Origin: JAWQFO01 sp033436665
GTDB lineage: Bacteria; Pseudomonadota; Alphaproteobacteria; Rhodobacterales; Rhodobacteraceae
Assembly (NCBI RefSeq): GCF_033436665.1
Contig: NZ_JAWQFO010000004.1
Location: 248,001-312,000, forward strand
Length of the DNA stretch: 64,000 bases
Direction: 5' to 3'
Part shown: positions 8,669-17,073 of the stretch, piece by piece
How the letters are laid out: each line of letters begins with the position of its first letter
Numbering within the stretch: position 1 is the first letter of the stretch
Position numbers and translations under genes: made by a program
Notes under the pieces: generated by a model
Database searches by the model: none
What the model was told of the DNA's origin: nothing
The model's input: the letters and a program-made list of their open reading frames with translations, nothing else

Positions 8669-9958
8669 ATGAACCTGGCACGACTGGCCGCCGAGGCGGC
8701 GGACCGCGGCGCGTCCGTGCGCGCCGGGCTGATCGGGGCCGGCAAGTTCGGGTCGATGTTCCTCAGCCAGGTCCCGACGATTGCAGGGCTCGAAGTTTCG
8801 GCCATCGCCGATCTTGATACCGGGCGGGCACGCACCGCCTGCCGCTCGGTCGGCTGGGAGGACGCGCGCATCGACGCCACGGCCTTCATCGAGGACGGCA
8901 CGGCGCTGGCGAAGCGCGACGATGTCGACGTGGTGATCGAAGCGACGGGCAACCCGCGCGCCGGCATCGCCCATGCCCGCGCCGCCATCGCGGCCGGCAA
9001 GCACATCGTCATGGTCAATGTCGAGGCCGACGTGCTGGTGGGTGCCGCCCTCGCCCGCGAGGCCGCAGCGGCAGGCGTGGTCTATTCGATGGCCTATGGC
9101 GACCAGCCCGCGCTTGTCGCCGAGATGGTCGACTGGGCGCGCGCGGCGGGCTTCGAGGTTGCCGCCGCCGGAAAGGGCACGAAGTACCTGCCCGCATACC
9201 ATTCCGTGACGCCGGACGGGGTCTGGCAGCATTACGGGCTGACGGCGGACGAGGCGAAGCGCGCGGGCATGAACCCGCAGATGTTCAATTCGTTTCTCGA
9301 CGGCACCAAAAGCGCCATTGAGATGGTCGCCATCGCCAATGCTTGCGGTCTGACCGTGCCGAAGGCGGGCCTCAGCTTCCCGCCCTGCGGGGTCGACGAC
9401 CTTGCCCATGTGCTGCGCCCGCGCGAAATCGGCGGGCAGCTCGAAGGGCGCGGGATGGTCGAATGCATCTCATCGCTCGAGCGTGACGGCCGCCCGGTGT
9501 TCCGCGACCTGCGGTGGGGCGTCTACGTCGTGCTGGAAGCCCCGAACGACTATGCCGCGGCCTGCTTCCGGCAATACGGCCTGCCGACCGACGACACGGG
9601 GCGGTTCGCCGCGATGTACAAGCCCTTTCACCTCATCGGGCTGGAACTGTCCGTTTCGGTGCTGAGCGCCGCGCTGCGCGGTGAACCCACCGGGTGTACC
9701 CGCGAGATGCGCGGAACCGTCGGTGCGGTCGCCAAGCGCGATCTCAAGGCCGGCGAGATGCTCGACGGTGAAGGCGGATATACTGTCTGGGGCAAGGCAA
9801 TGCCACTCGACGGGGCCGCGGGCGTGCTGCCGATCGGTCTTGCGCATGGCATCCCGCTGGCCCGCGATGTGGCCGCCGGGGCGGTGCTGTGCTTCGATGA
9901 TGTGAAGATCGACGCGGCCGACGCGGTGACAGCGCATTATCGCCAGCTCGCCGGGTAA
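8669..9958 (+). CDS. SAF-domain NAD(P)-dependent oxidoreductase, homoserine-dehydrogenase-like (copy 1)
   Basis: A 429-residue cytoplasmic protein with an N-terminal Rossmann domain (GLIGAGKFGSM near residue 24), a dehydrogenase-like middle (IEATGNPRAG, VNVEADVLVG, YSMAYGDQPA, FNSFLDGTKSAIEM) and a C-terminal SAF-type region (KRDLKAGEMLDGEGGYTVWGKAM). A GGGAGGG ribosome site precedes ATG 8669. It is clearly homologous along its length to the gene at 54524-55864; both share VGLIGAGKFGSM-type, VVYSMAYGDQPA, PFHLIGLE.SVSVLSA and LRGEPTG segments. The C-terminus is shorter here. The family is known from sequence but I cannot name its substrate. It converges on the ect operon. Confidence 0.75.
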   Translation: MNLARLAAEAADRGASVRAGLIGAGKFGSMFLSQVPTIAGLEVSAIADLDTGRARTACRSVGWEDARIDATAFIEDGTALAKRDDVDVVIEATGNPRAGIAHARAAIAAGKHIVMVNVEADVLVGAALAREAAAAGVVYSMAYGDQPALVAEMVDWARAAGFEVAAAGKGTKYLPAYHSVTPDGVWQHYGLTADEAKRAGMNPQMFNSFLDGTKSAIEMVAIANACGLTVPKAGLSFPPCGVDDLAHVLRPREIGGQLEGRGMVECISSLERDGRPVFRDLRWGVYVVLEAPNDYAAACFRQYGLPTDDTGRFAAMYKPFHLIGLELSVSVLSAALRGEPTGCTREMRGTVGAVAKRDLKAGEMLDGEGGYTVWGKAMPLDGAAGVLPIGLAHGIPLARDVAAGAVLCFDDVKIDAADAVTAHYRQLAG

Positions 9959-9959
9959 G

Positions 9960-9988
9960 AAAACGGCCGCCCGACGGGGCAGCCGTTT
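9960..9988. terminator. bidirectional hairpin between the SAF oxidoreductase and ask
   Basis: AAAACGGC (9960-9967) pairs with GCCGTTT (9982-9988), with extra GC-rich pairing inside. Read on the minus strand the stem is followed by TTTTCTT, giving a usable intrinsic terminator for ect-ask. Read on the plus strand it closes the SAF gene. Confidence 0.75.
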
Positions 9989-9997
9989 GCCTGGCAT

Positions 9998-11482
9998 TCA
10001 CGCGGCGGCGCGCGCTTCCAGTGGATCGGGCGCGGTGCCGAACTCTTCTTCCTGAGAGGCCTGGTCTTCCTCGACCAAAGCATGCAGGGCGACGATTGCG
10101 CGGTCGAGATCCTCGCGCTGGACGGCGAACTGCACGTCGACACTGCGCGTGGTCTGGTGAACCGCCAGAGGCTCGACCCCGGCGTCCTCAAGCAGCGACA
10201 GACCGCGCGACAGAATCCGCAGCCCTTCCATGTTTTGGCCGATCACCGAGACGATCGACAGCGACCGGACGTTGACGTCGGCCTGCGGATAGGTGCCATG
10301 CAGATCGTTCTCGACCTTGCGGATCGCCGACAACGGTGCATCCACGAAATGCACGATCGTATTGGCGTTCGACAACTTCGACACGATCCGCAATCTGTGC
10401 CGCGTGAGGGCATCGAGGATCGTTGCGTCGTAGCCCTTGGCGCCGACCATGTCCTGCTCGAAGAGTTCCAGCGCGTAGACGTTGAGGCCGGTGATGACCT
10501 CGGCCGTGGCCCGGCGCGACGGGAAATCCTCGATCAGCGTGCCCAGGTCTTCGGGCTCGAAGGCATTCGTGACGCGCAGCGGGATGCCCGCCTGGCGCAG
10601 GGTCTTGCCGGCCTTCGGGTGGATCGCCTCCATGCCCATGTTCGACAACTGATCCGCCACGTCGTAATTGGTGTGTCCCACCTTGCGCACCTTGTCGGCA
10701 CCGACCAGCTTGGGGTCGGCGGATGAGAGGTGAAATTCCTTGTGAATCACCGCCTCGCGCGCGCCGGTCACAGCCGCGATGCGGCTGAAGGTGACCTCGG
10801 AGTATCCCCGGTCGTATTCCTGCATCAGACCTTCCGAGCACTGGGCATACCCGGTCACGATGGGAAGTTCCGTCGCCAGATCGACACCGTCGAGCCCCGC
10901 CGCAATGCGCCCGTCGAGATCGTGGTCGCCCTCGTCACGCCAGCCGGACAGGTCGACAAACCGGGCCGAGATGCCCTTGCGCTGCAGCAGCAACGTGGCG
11001 ACGAAAGCCGAATGGGCCTCGCCCAGTCCCGACAGCAGTTCCCGGATCAGCGACAGGTGCCGGTCGAGCCGGAAATGTCCGTAGGAACAAATCCGCTGCA
11101 GGTCGATCAGGCACGACCGCGCGCCTTCGATCCGCTCGCGCACGAAGTCGCTGGCCGCCGACCGGTCCGCCGGATGATCCAGCACCTGATCGTGCGCCTC
11201 GCACATCGCGCGCAACACGGCGCTCAAAGCGTCGAGCCAGGCGTGGTCGCTGTCCGATCCCGCGAAATGGGCGAAGACGCCCGCCTCGCCGGTCTTCTTG
11301 TGCTCAAGCAGCAGGTCGGTGATGCCGCCGAAAGCCGACACCACGAAGATTCTCTGGTAGAGATCTCTGCCGGTGCGGTCGCCCACGAAAAGCGTGTCGA
11401 CCAGTTCCGGCAGGCGCGACATCGAGGTGCCGCCGATCTTCTCGACGGTGTGGTCACCTTGGGGTCTGGTCTCGTCTTGCAT
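9998..11482 (-). CDS. ask: ectoine-dedicated aspartate kinase (Ask_Ect)
   Basis: Phosphorylates aspartate, the first step toward aspartate semialdehyde and ectoine. The 494-residue product has the nucleotide motif VEKIGGTSM near the start, FVVSAFGGITDLLLEHK, GRGYSEVTFSRIA (as DRGYSEVTFS), and C-terminal ACT-like strands (VSVIGQNMEGLRILSRGLSLL). The ectoine-linked aspartokinase type is inferred from its place as fourth gene of ectABC-ask. In other bacteria such kinases escape normal feedback control. ATG 11482 lies four bases after the ectC stop; in-frame ATGs at 11494 and 11506 overlap ectC and remain possible starts. A hairpin terminator follows. Confidence 0.92.
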   Translation of the reverse strand: MQDETRPQGDHTVEKIGGTSMSRLPELVDTLFVGDRTGRDLYQRIFVVSAFGGITDLLLEHKKTGEAGVFAHFAGSDSDHAWLDALSAVLRAMCEAHDQVLDHPADRSAASDFVRERIEGARSCLIDLQRICSYGHFRLDRHLSLIRELLSGLGEAHSAFVATLLLQRKGISARFVDLSGWRDEGDHDLDGRIAAGLDGVDLATELPIVTGYAQCSEGLMQEYDRGYSEVTFSRIAAVTGAREAVIHKEFHLSSADPKLVGADKVRKVGHTNYDVADQLSNMGMEAIHPKAGKTLRQAGIPLRVTNAFEPEDLGTLIEDFPSRRATAEVITGLNVYALELFEQDMVGAKGYDATILDALTRHRLRIVSKLSNANTIVHFVDAPLSAIRKVENDLHGTYPQADVNVRSLSIVSVIGQNMEGLRILSRGLSLLEDAGVEPLAVHQTTRSVDVQFAVQREDLDRAIVALHALVEEDQASQEEEFGTAPDPLEARAAA

Positions 11483-11486
11483 GGTT

Positions 11487-11873
11487 TCAGGCATCTGCCG
11501 GGGCATAGCTTCCGTCTTCCTGGTGGACTTCGGTACCGGTGACCGGCGGGTTGAAGCAGCACGCCATGACCAGTTCCTCATCGGCGCGCAGCGTGTGCTT
11601 GTCGTGCAGGTTCAGCGCATACATCACACCGGGCGTGATCTCGTGAGTCTCGCCCGTGGCGAGGTCGGTGATCGAGCCGCGCCCGGAGATGCAGTAGACA
11701 CTCTCGAAATGGTGCTTGTATTCGAAGGTGTGTTCCGAGCCGCCTTTCAGCGTGGTGATATGGAACGAGAAGCCCATCTTGTCGTCTGCCAGCAGCATCC
11801 GCACGGATGTCCACTGTGCGTCCGATACCGCGCGGTCGGTATTCTTCAACTCGTTGAAATCTCTCACGATCAT
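11487..11873 (-). CDS. ectC: L-ectoine synthase
   Basis: Cyclises N-gamma-acetyl-diaminobutyrate to ectoine in the cytoplasm. The 128 residues form a single cupin domain: MIVRDFNELKNTDRAV at the start, FHITTLKGGSEHTFEYKHHFESVYCISGRG with the metal-binding Glu/His region, and YALNLHDKHTLRA with the later His. The length matches the family (about 130 residues). The start lies six bases after the ectB stop, and ask follows four bases after its own stop, so the genes are translationally close-coupled. Confidence 0.97.
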   Translation of the reverse strand: MIVRDFNELKNTDRAVSDAQWTSVRMLLADDKMGFSFHITTLKGGSEHTFEYKHHFESVYCISGRGSITDLATGETHEITPGVMYALNLHDKHTLRADEELVMACCFNPPVTGTEVHQEDGSYAPADA

Positions 11874-11878
11874 GTCTG

Positions 11879-13159
11879 TTACTCCGCTGCGATGGACATC
11901 TGCGTCGAGGCGCGCACGGCGGCCTCGAGCGTGTCCAGTCCTTTTTCGAATTGCTCCATCGGCGTGGTCAGCGGCGCGAGCACCTTGACCACCTCGTCCT
12001 CGGCCCCAGAGGTTTCGATCACGAGGCCGTTGCGGAAGGCCTCGGCGCAGATCGCCCCGGCCAGATCGCCGCTGCCGACATCGATGCCGCGCATCATGCC
12101 GCGGCCCTTGAGCCGGCTGCCGGGCACCATCTGCGCGATCTCGCCCAGCCGCCGTTCGAGTACCTGCGCCTTGTCGGCGACCTCGGTCCTGAAGGTATCG
12201 TCCTTCCAGAACTTTTCGAGCGCGACGCGGGCGGTGACGAAGGCATGGGTGTTGCCGCGGAACGTGCCGTTGTGTTCTGCCGGCTTCCAGACGTCGAGTT
12301 CGGGCTTCAGCAGCACCGCGGCGAAGGGCAGGCCCATGCCCGACAGCGACTTGGCCATTGTGACGATGTCCGGCTCGACGCCGAAATCATCGAACGAGAA
12401 GAAGCCGCCGGTGCGGCCGATCCCGGCCTGGATGTCATCGACGATCAGCAGCGCGCCATGCTCCTTGGCAAGCGCCGAGATGCCCTGCAGCCACTCCTTG
12501 CTGACGGCGTTGAGACCGCCCTCGCCCTGCACGGTTTCGAGGATGAAAGCCGCGGGCGCGTCGATACCGCTCGACGGGTTCGATAGCATGTCGCGGGCAA
12601 AGGCGAGCGTGTCCACGCCCTCCATAGTGCCCTCGTAGGGCAGGCGCGTCACGTCGTTGAGCGATACGCCGCCCGAGCCCGCACGTTTGCCGGCATTGCC
12701 AGTCAGCGCCAGTGCGCCCAGCGTCATGCCGTGAAAGCCGTTGGTGAAGGCCACCACGTTGCGCCGCCCGGTGGTCTTGCGCGCGATCTTGAGCGCGGCC
12801 TCGACGGCATTGGTCCCGGTCGGTCCGACCATCATGATCTTGTGATCCATGCCGCGCGGTTCGAGCACGATCTCTTCGAAGGCGCGCATGAACGCGGCCT
12901 TGGTGTCGGTGATCATGTCGAGCCCGTGGGCGATGCCATCAGCGGCGATATGCTCAATCAGCGCGGCCTTCATGTCGGGATCGTTGTGGCCGTAGTTCAG
13001 CGACGAGCAGCCTGCGAGAAAGTCGGTGTACTCATGCCCGTCCGCATCGAACAGGCTGCTTCCACTGGCGCGGGTGAAAACGGTATCGAACGAACGGCAG
13101 TAGGAGCGCACTTCGCTTTCGCGGCGCTCGATTGTGTGTTTGTGGGTTTCGGTCGTCAT
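11879..13159 (-). CDS. ectB: diaminobutyrate-2-oxoglutarate aminotransferase
   Basis: Class III PLP aminotransferase that converts aspartate semialdehyde plus glutamate to 2,4-diaminobutyrate. The product has 426 residues. It begins TIERRESEVRSYCRSFDTVF; then come DFLAGCSSLNYGHNDP, VGPTGTNAVEAALKIARK, FTNGFHGMTLGAL, the cofactor-binding VDDIQAGIGRTGGFFSFDDFGVEPDIV and the lysine motif MAKSLSGMGLP. It is the second gene of the ect operon, 64 bp after ectA and six bp before ectC. No irregularity is seen. Confidence 0.97.
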   Translation of the reverse strand: MTTETHKHTIERRESEVRSYCRSFDTVFTRASGSSLFDADGHEYTDFLAGCSSLNYGHNDPDMKAALIEHIAADGIAHGLDMITDTKAAFMRAFEEIVLEPRGMDHKIMMVGPTGTNAVEAALKIARKTTGRRNVVAFTNGFHGMTLGALALTGNAGKRAGSGGVSLNDVTRLPYEGTMEGVDTLAFARDMLSNPSSGIDAPAAFILETVQGEGGLNAVSKEWLQGISALAKEHGALLIVDDIQAGIGRTGGFFSFDDFGVEPDIVTMAKSLSGMGLPFAAVLLKPELDVWKPAEHNGTFRGNTHAFVTARVALEKFWKDDTFRTEVADKAQVLERRLGEIAQMVPGSRLKGRGMMRGIDVGSGDLAGAICAEAFRNGLVIETSGAEDEVVKVLAPLTTPMEQFEKGLDTLEAAVRASTQMSIAAE

Positions 13160-13223
13160 CTGGTCCTCCGGTGGGGGATTGCGGCGCCTCGTCCAGGCGC
13201 GTGATACGAATGTCGGGATAGTT

Positions 13224-13733
13224 TCAGGCCGCGGCGTCGAGCGCCTCGGCCAGCGGGATCGTCACCAGGTGCTCGGTTTTGGCGGTGCCGTCGAAATGGT
13301 CCTCCGACGTGAAATGCGCCTCGCGTTCCATGTCCGCGCCGTGACGTTCGGCGAACCCGGTGAATAGACCCCAAGACGCGTTGTTGTCGCGCGTGATTGT
13401 CGTCTGGATTTGGGTGACCCCGGCGCAGGCATCGCGTCCGACGAGGTCGAGCAGCATCTTGCGGCCGAGCCCGCGCCCGCGCGCGAGAGGCGAGACGGCG
13501 ACCTGCCAGACGAACAGCGTTTCCGGGTCATCCGGGCGAATATAGGCGGAGATCCAGCCGACCGGCTGGTTGTCCATCTCGGCCAGAACGCAGGTGTCTC
13601 CGAAGTGATCGCACTGGATCACGTTGCAATACATCGAGTTCTCGTCGAGCGGCTTGCAGTCGCGCACCAGTTGCCAGACCAGCGAACCGTCCTCGGCGGT
13701 GGGGGTCCGCAACATGATTTCCGTTTCGGTCAT
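13224..13733 (-). CDS. ectA: L-2,4-diaminobutyrate N-gamma-acetyltransferase
   Basis: GNAT-fold enzyme that acetylates diaminobutyrate with acetyl-CoA. The 169-residue product carries LRTPTAEDGSLVWQLVRDCKPLDENSMY at the start, the acetyl-CoA loop SPLARGRGLGRKML and TTITRDNNASWGLFTGFA, all typical of EctA. ATG 13733 is used; GTG 13745, four residues upstream, has a better-spaced GAGGA and may be the real start. It is the first gene of the operon. Its promoter gap holds a palindromic operator candidate shared with the divergent MarR gene. Confidence 0.96.
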   Translation of the reverse strand: MTETEIMLRTPTAEDGSLVWQLVRDCKPLDENSMYCNVIQCDHFGDTCVLAEMDNQPVGWISAYIRPDDPETLFVWQVAVSPLARGRGLGRKMLLDLVGRDACAGVTQIQTTITRDNNASWGLFTGFAERHGADMEREAHFTSEDHFDGTAKTEHLVTIPLAEALDAAA

Positions 13734-13771
13734 GTCTCTTGGCACGTGGAATCCTCGCTTTGCTCATTTCA

Positions 13772-13808
13772 GTTAGCATTGCTAACCTTTTCTATTCGCC
13801 TTGCTAAC
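13772..13808. promoter_or_regulatory. candidate EctR operator: 15-bp palindrome plus extra half-site
   Basis: GTTAGCATTGCTAAC at 13772-13786 is a perfect palindrome with 7-bp arms around one base. A third TGCTAAC half-site lies at 13802-13808, 22 bp after the second half of the palindrome, close to two helix turns. This is the expected footprint for a MarR-family dimer such as the divergent EctR-like protein. The half-site overlaps the proposed -10 of the ect promoter. Binding is inferred. Confidence 0.65.
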
Positions 13809-13833
13809 TATATACCCCTCGACTTGGTTTCAA
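13805..13833 (-). promoter_or_regulatory. candidate ectABC-ask promoter
   Basis: On the minus strand TTGAAA (13833-13828) stands 15 bp before TATAGT (13812-13807) or 17 bp before TAGTTA (13810-13805). Both are near sigma-70 consensus, in an AT-rich patch unusual for this GC-rich sequence. About 75-100 bp separate it from ectA. Confidence 0.5.
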
Positions 13834-14053
13834 GCCTTTTGACAGAATCCTGCAAAACGCGCCATTTTCTTCAAACTCCAGCGTTTGAAATCTCGAAAAC
13901 ACGGGTTATCTGCATCGCATGGCTAAACATAAAACCGTTGACGTTCACTTTATCGACACCAATAGACGCGACGTCGCGTCATGGTATAGCCTCTTCGGGC
14001 CACGCCCCGGGACCGGCAGACGCCGACCCCGCAACCTGCCGCGACGGAGCCCT

Positions 14054-14533
14054 ATGGACCGCACAGACCACAGCCTGATCGCGCTGCGCCGCATTCTGCG
14101 CTCGACCGAACTTTACGGGCGTGAGTTGGCCAAGGCCGCCGGGCTCACCGCGGTGCAGATCCGCGCCCTTCAGATCGTGGCCGAATCGGGCCATGCCACC
14201 GCCAAGGAGATCAGCACGAGGATGGGGGTCAGCCAGGCCACGATGAGTTCGCTGGTCGACCGGCTCGAGAAGAAGAAGCTGGTCACGCGCGAGCCCTCCT
14301 CGACCGACCGCCGGGTGACGAACATCGTCATTACCGAGGCCGGTCTTACGGCGGTGGACACGGCACCGGACCCTTTACAGCAGCGCTACGTCAAAAAGTT
14401 CGAGGCGCTGGAAAGCTGGGAGCAGTCGATGGTGGTCGCGGTGCTGGAACGTGTTGCGTCGATGCTCGACTCGTCCGAGTTCGACGCCTCCCCCGTGCTT
14501 GACCTGGGCGATTTCCGAGAAGAGCGCGACTGA
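14054..14533 (+). CDS. ectR: MarR-family regulator of the ectoine operon
   Basis: A 159-residue winged-helix protein. ALRRILRSTELYGRELAKAAGLTAVQIRALQIVAESG forms the N-terminal dimer and first DNA-binding helices, ISTRMGVSQATMSSLVDRLEKKKLV is the recognition helix, and REPSSTDRRVTNIVITEAG is the wing. EctR proteins of this family repress ect genes and respond to osmotic state in methylotrophs; that role is inferred here from divergent position and the palindrome between the genes. ATG 14054 has CGGAG just upstream. An upstream in-frame ATG at 13919 would add a 45-residue non-conserved tail and is rejected. The roughly 310-bp gap to ectA holds the promoter and operator listed separately. Confidence 0.85.
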   Translation: MDRTDHSLIALRRILRSTELYGRELAKAAGLTAVQIRALQIVAESGHATAKEISTRMGVSQATMSSLVDRLEKKKLVTREPSSTDRRVTNIVITEAGLTAVDTAPDPLQQRYVKKFEALESWEQSMVVAVLERVASMLDSSEFDASPVLDLGDFREERD

Positions 14534-14618
14534 CCTTGCACAGTGCACAAACGTCGGGCTTGCCCCGGGCGGCTGCCAATGACACATTCCATTATCTCTA
14601 TATGATTGGGCCGCCTTC

Positions 14619-15530
14619 ATGACTTCAGTCACCCGCCGCACTGTCCTTGGCACCGGGCTGGCCTCGGGCGCATTGCTGTTCGTTCCCCGCCTGTTGCACG
14701 CGCAGATCGACCTCGGCGCGGCCCGTGTCGACGTCGTCAGCGACGGCTCGCTGAGACTGCCGGGATCATTCGTTTTCGACCCGATGCCGCAAGACGAACT
14801 GGCAGTCCTTCTCGCGCGGACAGGCACCGATCCGGCAGCCCTCGCGCCGCCATGCAACGTCACCCTGCTGCGCCATGACGGGCGCACCGTATTGTTCGAC
14901 GTCGGTGCGGGTCCGAACTTCCAGCCGACGGCCGGAGCGCTGCAGACGTCGCTGGACGCGATCGGGGTGCAGCCCGGTGACGTGACGGATGTGGTTTTCA
15001 CCCATGCCCATCCCGACCACCTGTGGGGTCTGTCGGACGATTTCGGAGACCCGTTGTTCCCCAATGCCCGGTATATGATCGGGCAGGACGAATGGGATTA
15101 CTGGACCGATCCGACGACGGTCGAGACGATCGGAGCGGACCGCCAGTCCTTTGCCGTCGGGGCCGAACGACGCCTGCGCGAGATCGAACCGGACCTGACG
15201 GTTTTCGGTGACGGTGCTGAAATCCTGCCCGGCGTCGCGGCCCGCGCAAGCTTTGGCCACACGCCGGGTCATATGTCCTTCGAAATCGCGGTGAACGGCA
15301 GCGTGCTGATGGTGGTCGGGGATGCCATCGGCAACGATCATGTGGCGCTCGCCCGCCCCAGCTGGCCATCCGGGGCCGACCAAGACATGGCACGCGGCGC
15401 CGAGACCCGCGTCGCGCTTGTCAACGAAATCGCCGAGCGCCAGATCCCGATGATCGGCTTTCATTTCGAGGGCGGGTTGGGACGGATCGAGAAAGGCGCT
15501 GACGGATTCGTTTTCCGGACCGACCTCTGA
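14619..15530 (+). CDS. soxH: SoxH-like metallo-beta-lactamase-fold hydrolase, Tat-exported
   Basis: A 303-residue periplasmic protein. It begins MTSVTRRTVLGTGLASGALL, a twin-arginine signal with RR at residues 6-7. The metal site THAHPDHLWG is complete, followed by FGHTPGHMSFEI and VVGDAIGND for the second zinc shell. Proteins of this kind sit in sox loci as SoxH, whose precise role in sulfur oxidation is not settled. Here the gene lies between ectR and the end of the sox cluster and converges on the DUF302 gene with a 13-bp gap. A thiol or glyoxalase-like hydrolase with no sox role is the alternative. Confidence 0.75.
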   Translation: MTSVTRRTVLGTGLASGALLFVPRLLHAQIDLGAARVDVVSDGSLRLPGSFVFDPMPQDELAVLLARTGTDPAALAPPCNVTLLRHDGRTVLFDVGAGPNFQPTAGALQTSLDAIGVQPGDVTDVVFTHAHPDHLWGLSDDFGDPLFPNARYMIGQDEWDYWTDPTTVETIGADRQSFAVGAERRLREIEPDLTVFGDGAEILPGVAARASFGHTPGHMSFEIAVNGSVLMVVGDAIGNDHVALARPSWPSGADQDMARGAETRVALVNEIAERQIPMIGFHFEGGLGRIEKGADGFVFRTDL

Positions 15531-15543
15531 CCGACCTTGCGGA

Positions 15544-15981
15544 TCAGTTTTCCACCGCCTCCCGTGCGATCTCGTCGAGAAGTGCCTGCACCTCCTGCAT
15601 CGCGCCTTCGGGATAGCGGCTGTAACCGATCGTCACCTCTCCGTCCTTGTCGGTAACGAAGATGCCGTAGGGGCAATGCTGGATGTTCATCGGGTCAGCC
15701 TCCATCACGCTCCGCGAGACCACTGCCGAGCAGAACAGGAAAACGTCCGCGGCATCGAAGATCGTTTCGCCGCCGCCCACGTCTTCCCTGGTCCGGTTCA
15801 GCATCTCGCCGACGTGGCTGACCCAGTCCACGACCAGACCCTTGTTTACGATCGCGGTCTCGACGCTGAAGGTCGCGTCCTCGAAACTGCCATCGTACGA
15901 GTAGGTAGTCGCCTCCTGTGAACGCACCGGAGCCGTTCCTGCCAGTATCGCCACTGCAAGTGCGAATACGCGTTTCGTCAT
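15544..15981 (-). CDS. DUF302 periplasmic protein
   Basis: A 145-residue protein with a cleavable signal peptide (MTKRVFALAVAILAGTAPVRSQ). The mature part has the DUF302 pattern: FEDATFSVETAIVNKGLVVDWVSHVGEML, then ADVFLFCSAVVSRSVMEADPMNIQHCPYGIFV. The two cysteines in FCSA and HCPY are characteristic of copies found beside sox genes. It follows soxD on the same strand with a 72-bp gap. It may handle a sulfur or haem-associated step, but no activity is established from sequence. Confidence 0.7.
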   Translation of the reverse strand: MTKRVFALAVAILAGTAPVRSQEATTYSYDGSFEDATFSVETAIVNKGLVVDWVSHVGEMLNRTREDVGGGETIFDAADVFLFCSAVVSRSVMEADPMNIQHCPYGIFVTDKDGEVTIGYSRYPEGAMQEVQALLDEIAREAVEN

Positions 15982-16053
15982 GACATCCTCCCTTGGCTGC
16001 CGTGATCCGGCAACATCGTCCCGCGCATCATGTACTCCCTCGAAACCCTGGGG

Positions 16054-17073
16054 TTATTCTCCCAGGGATCGCAGGTAGGCGATTACCGCCGCGCGCTCCT
16101 CGGCCTTTTTCAGGCCGGCGAAGCCCATGCGCGTTCCCTTCATGTAGTCCCGCGGGTTTTCAAGAAACGCGGAAAGAGTCTCCTCGTCCCAGATGCGCCC
16201 TTCGGCCCCCGCGGCGGCCATGGGTTTGGAATACCTGAACCCGTCGACGCGGCCCATTGGATGTCCGAGCACCGCGCTCAGCGCAGGGCCAGCGCCGTTG
16301 CGGGCGCCCGCGCCGACCTTGTGGCACGACTTGCACTTGCGAAACACGGTCTCGCCCCGCGCGACCAGCGCCGGGTCGAGAGCCGTCGGTGTGGCGGCGG
16401 CGTTTTCGACCTCCGCGGTATCCGCAGTCGCGGCCTCGGAGGTCTCCGCGACGTCCTCGGGCGTCACATCGAGCACCCGTGCGCGCATCGTCACCTCGAC
16501 GCCCTCCTTGCATGTCGCCATGCAAGGGTCGCGGGTCCATTTCGGGTACTCGGTCTCGGCCCGGTCGTCGACAAAGAAGCCGTCAGCGTTCGGCATCTCG
16601 ACGCCGGCGAAACTGTCCTTCGACAAAACGAACGTCTCGTCCACGAGGTCGTTCGAATAAAGGATGTAGGCGACCACGCCGTAAACTTCGTCGTCGCTAA
16701 GGGTTCCGGCATCCCCGAACGGCATCGAGCGCCGGACGTAATCGACGACGGTGGACAGGTAAGGCCAGTAGGATCCCACCGTCTTGACCGGATCCTTGCG
16801 GTCGAGCGTGCCCTGCCCGCCGGCCAACTCCGGCCAGTTGCCGAGCCCTTCGGCGAAATCGCCGTGGCAGACCGCGCATTTCTCGGCAAAGACCTCTTCG
16901 CCCGCCAGCGCATCGGACGCGCCCTCCGGAAGCCCGGTGCCGTCGGGCAGGATGTCGAGATCCCAGGCCGCGATCTCCTCGGGCAGGGCCGGCCGGCCAA
17001 GCCCGAAGCCCTGCGACAGCGTCGGGGTGGCCAGCAGGCTTGCGACCAATGCCAGTTCAAGACACCTCAACAT
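16054..17073 (-). CDS. soxD: sulfur dehydrogenase subunit SoxD, dihaem cytochrome c
   Basis: Electron-accepting subunit of the periplasmic Sox(CD)2 sulfane dehydrogenase. The 339-residue product has a signal peptide (MLRCLELALVASLLATPTLSQ) and two c-type haem motifs, CAVCH at residues 66-70 and CKSCH near residue 250. An alanine/threonine/glutamate-rich linker separates the haem domains. The final RYSKPMAAAGAEG and FLENPRDYMKGTRMGF give the Met ligand region of a class I cytochrome c. Its start overlaps the end of soxC by 17 bp, so the two subunits are translationally coupled. The longer frame back to 17193 overlaps soxC fully and is rejected. Confidence 0.95.
   Translation of the reverse strand: MLRCLELALVASLLATPTLSQGFGLGRPALPEEIAAWDLDILPDGTGLPEGASDALAGEEVFAEKCAVCHGDFAEGLGNWPELAGGQGTLDRKDPVKTVGSYWPYLSTVVDYVRRSMPFGDAGTLSDDEVYGVVAYILYSNDLVDETFVLSKDSFAGVEMPNADGFFVDDRAETEYPKWTRDPCMATCKEGVEVTMRARVLDVTPEDVAETSEAATADTAEVENAAATPTALDPALVARGETVFRKCKSCHKVGAGARNGAGPALSAVLGHPMGRVDGFRYSKPMAAAGAEGRIWDEETLSAFLENPRDYMKGTRMGFAGLKKAEERAAVIAYLRSLGE

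Noticed and set aside
13919..14053. N-terminal extension of the MarR gene
   Set aside because: The 45 added residues are Arg-rich without similarity to MarR proteins, and a good ribosome site precedes ATG 14054.
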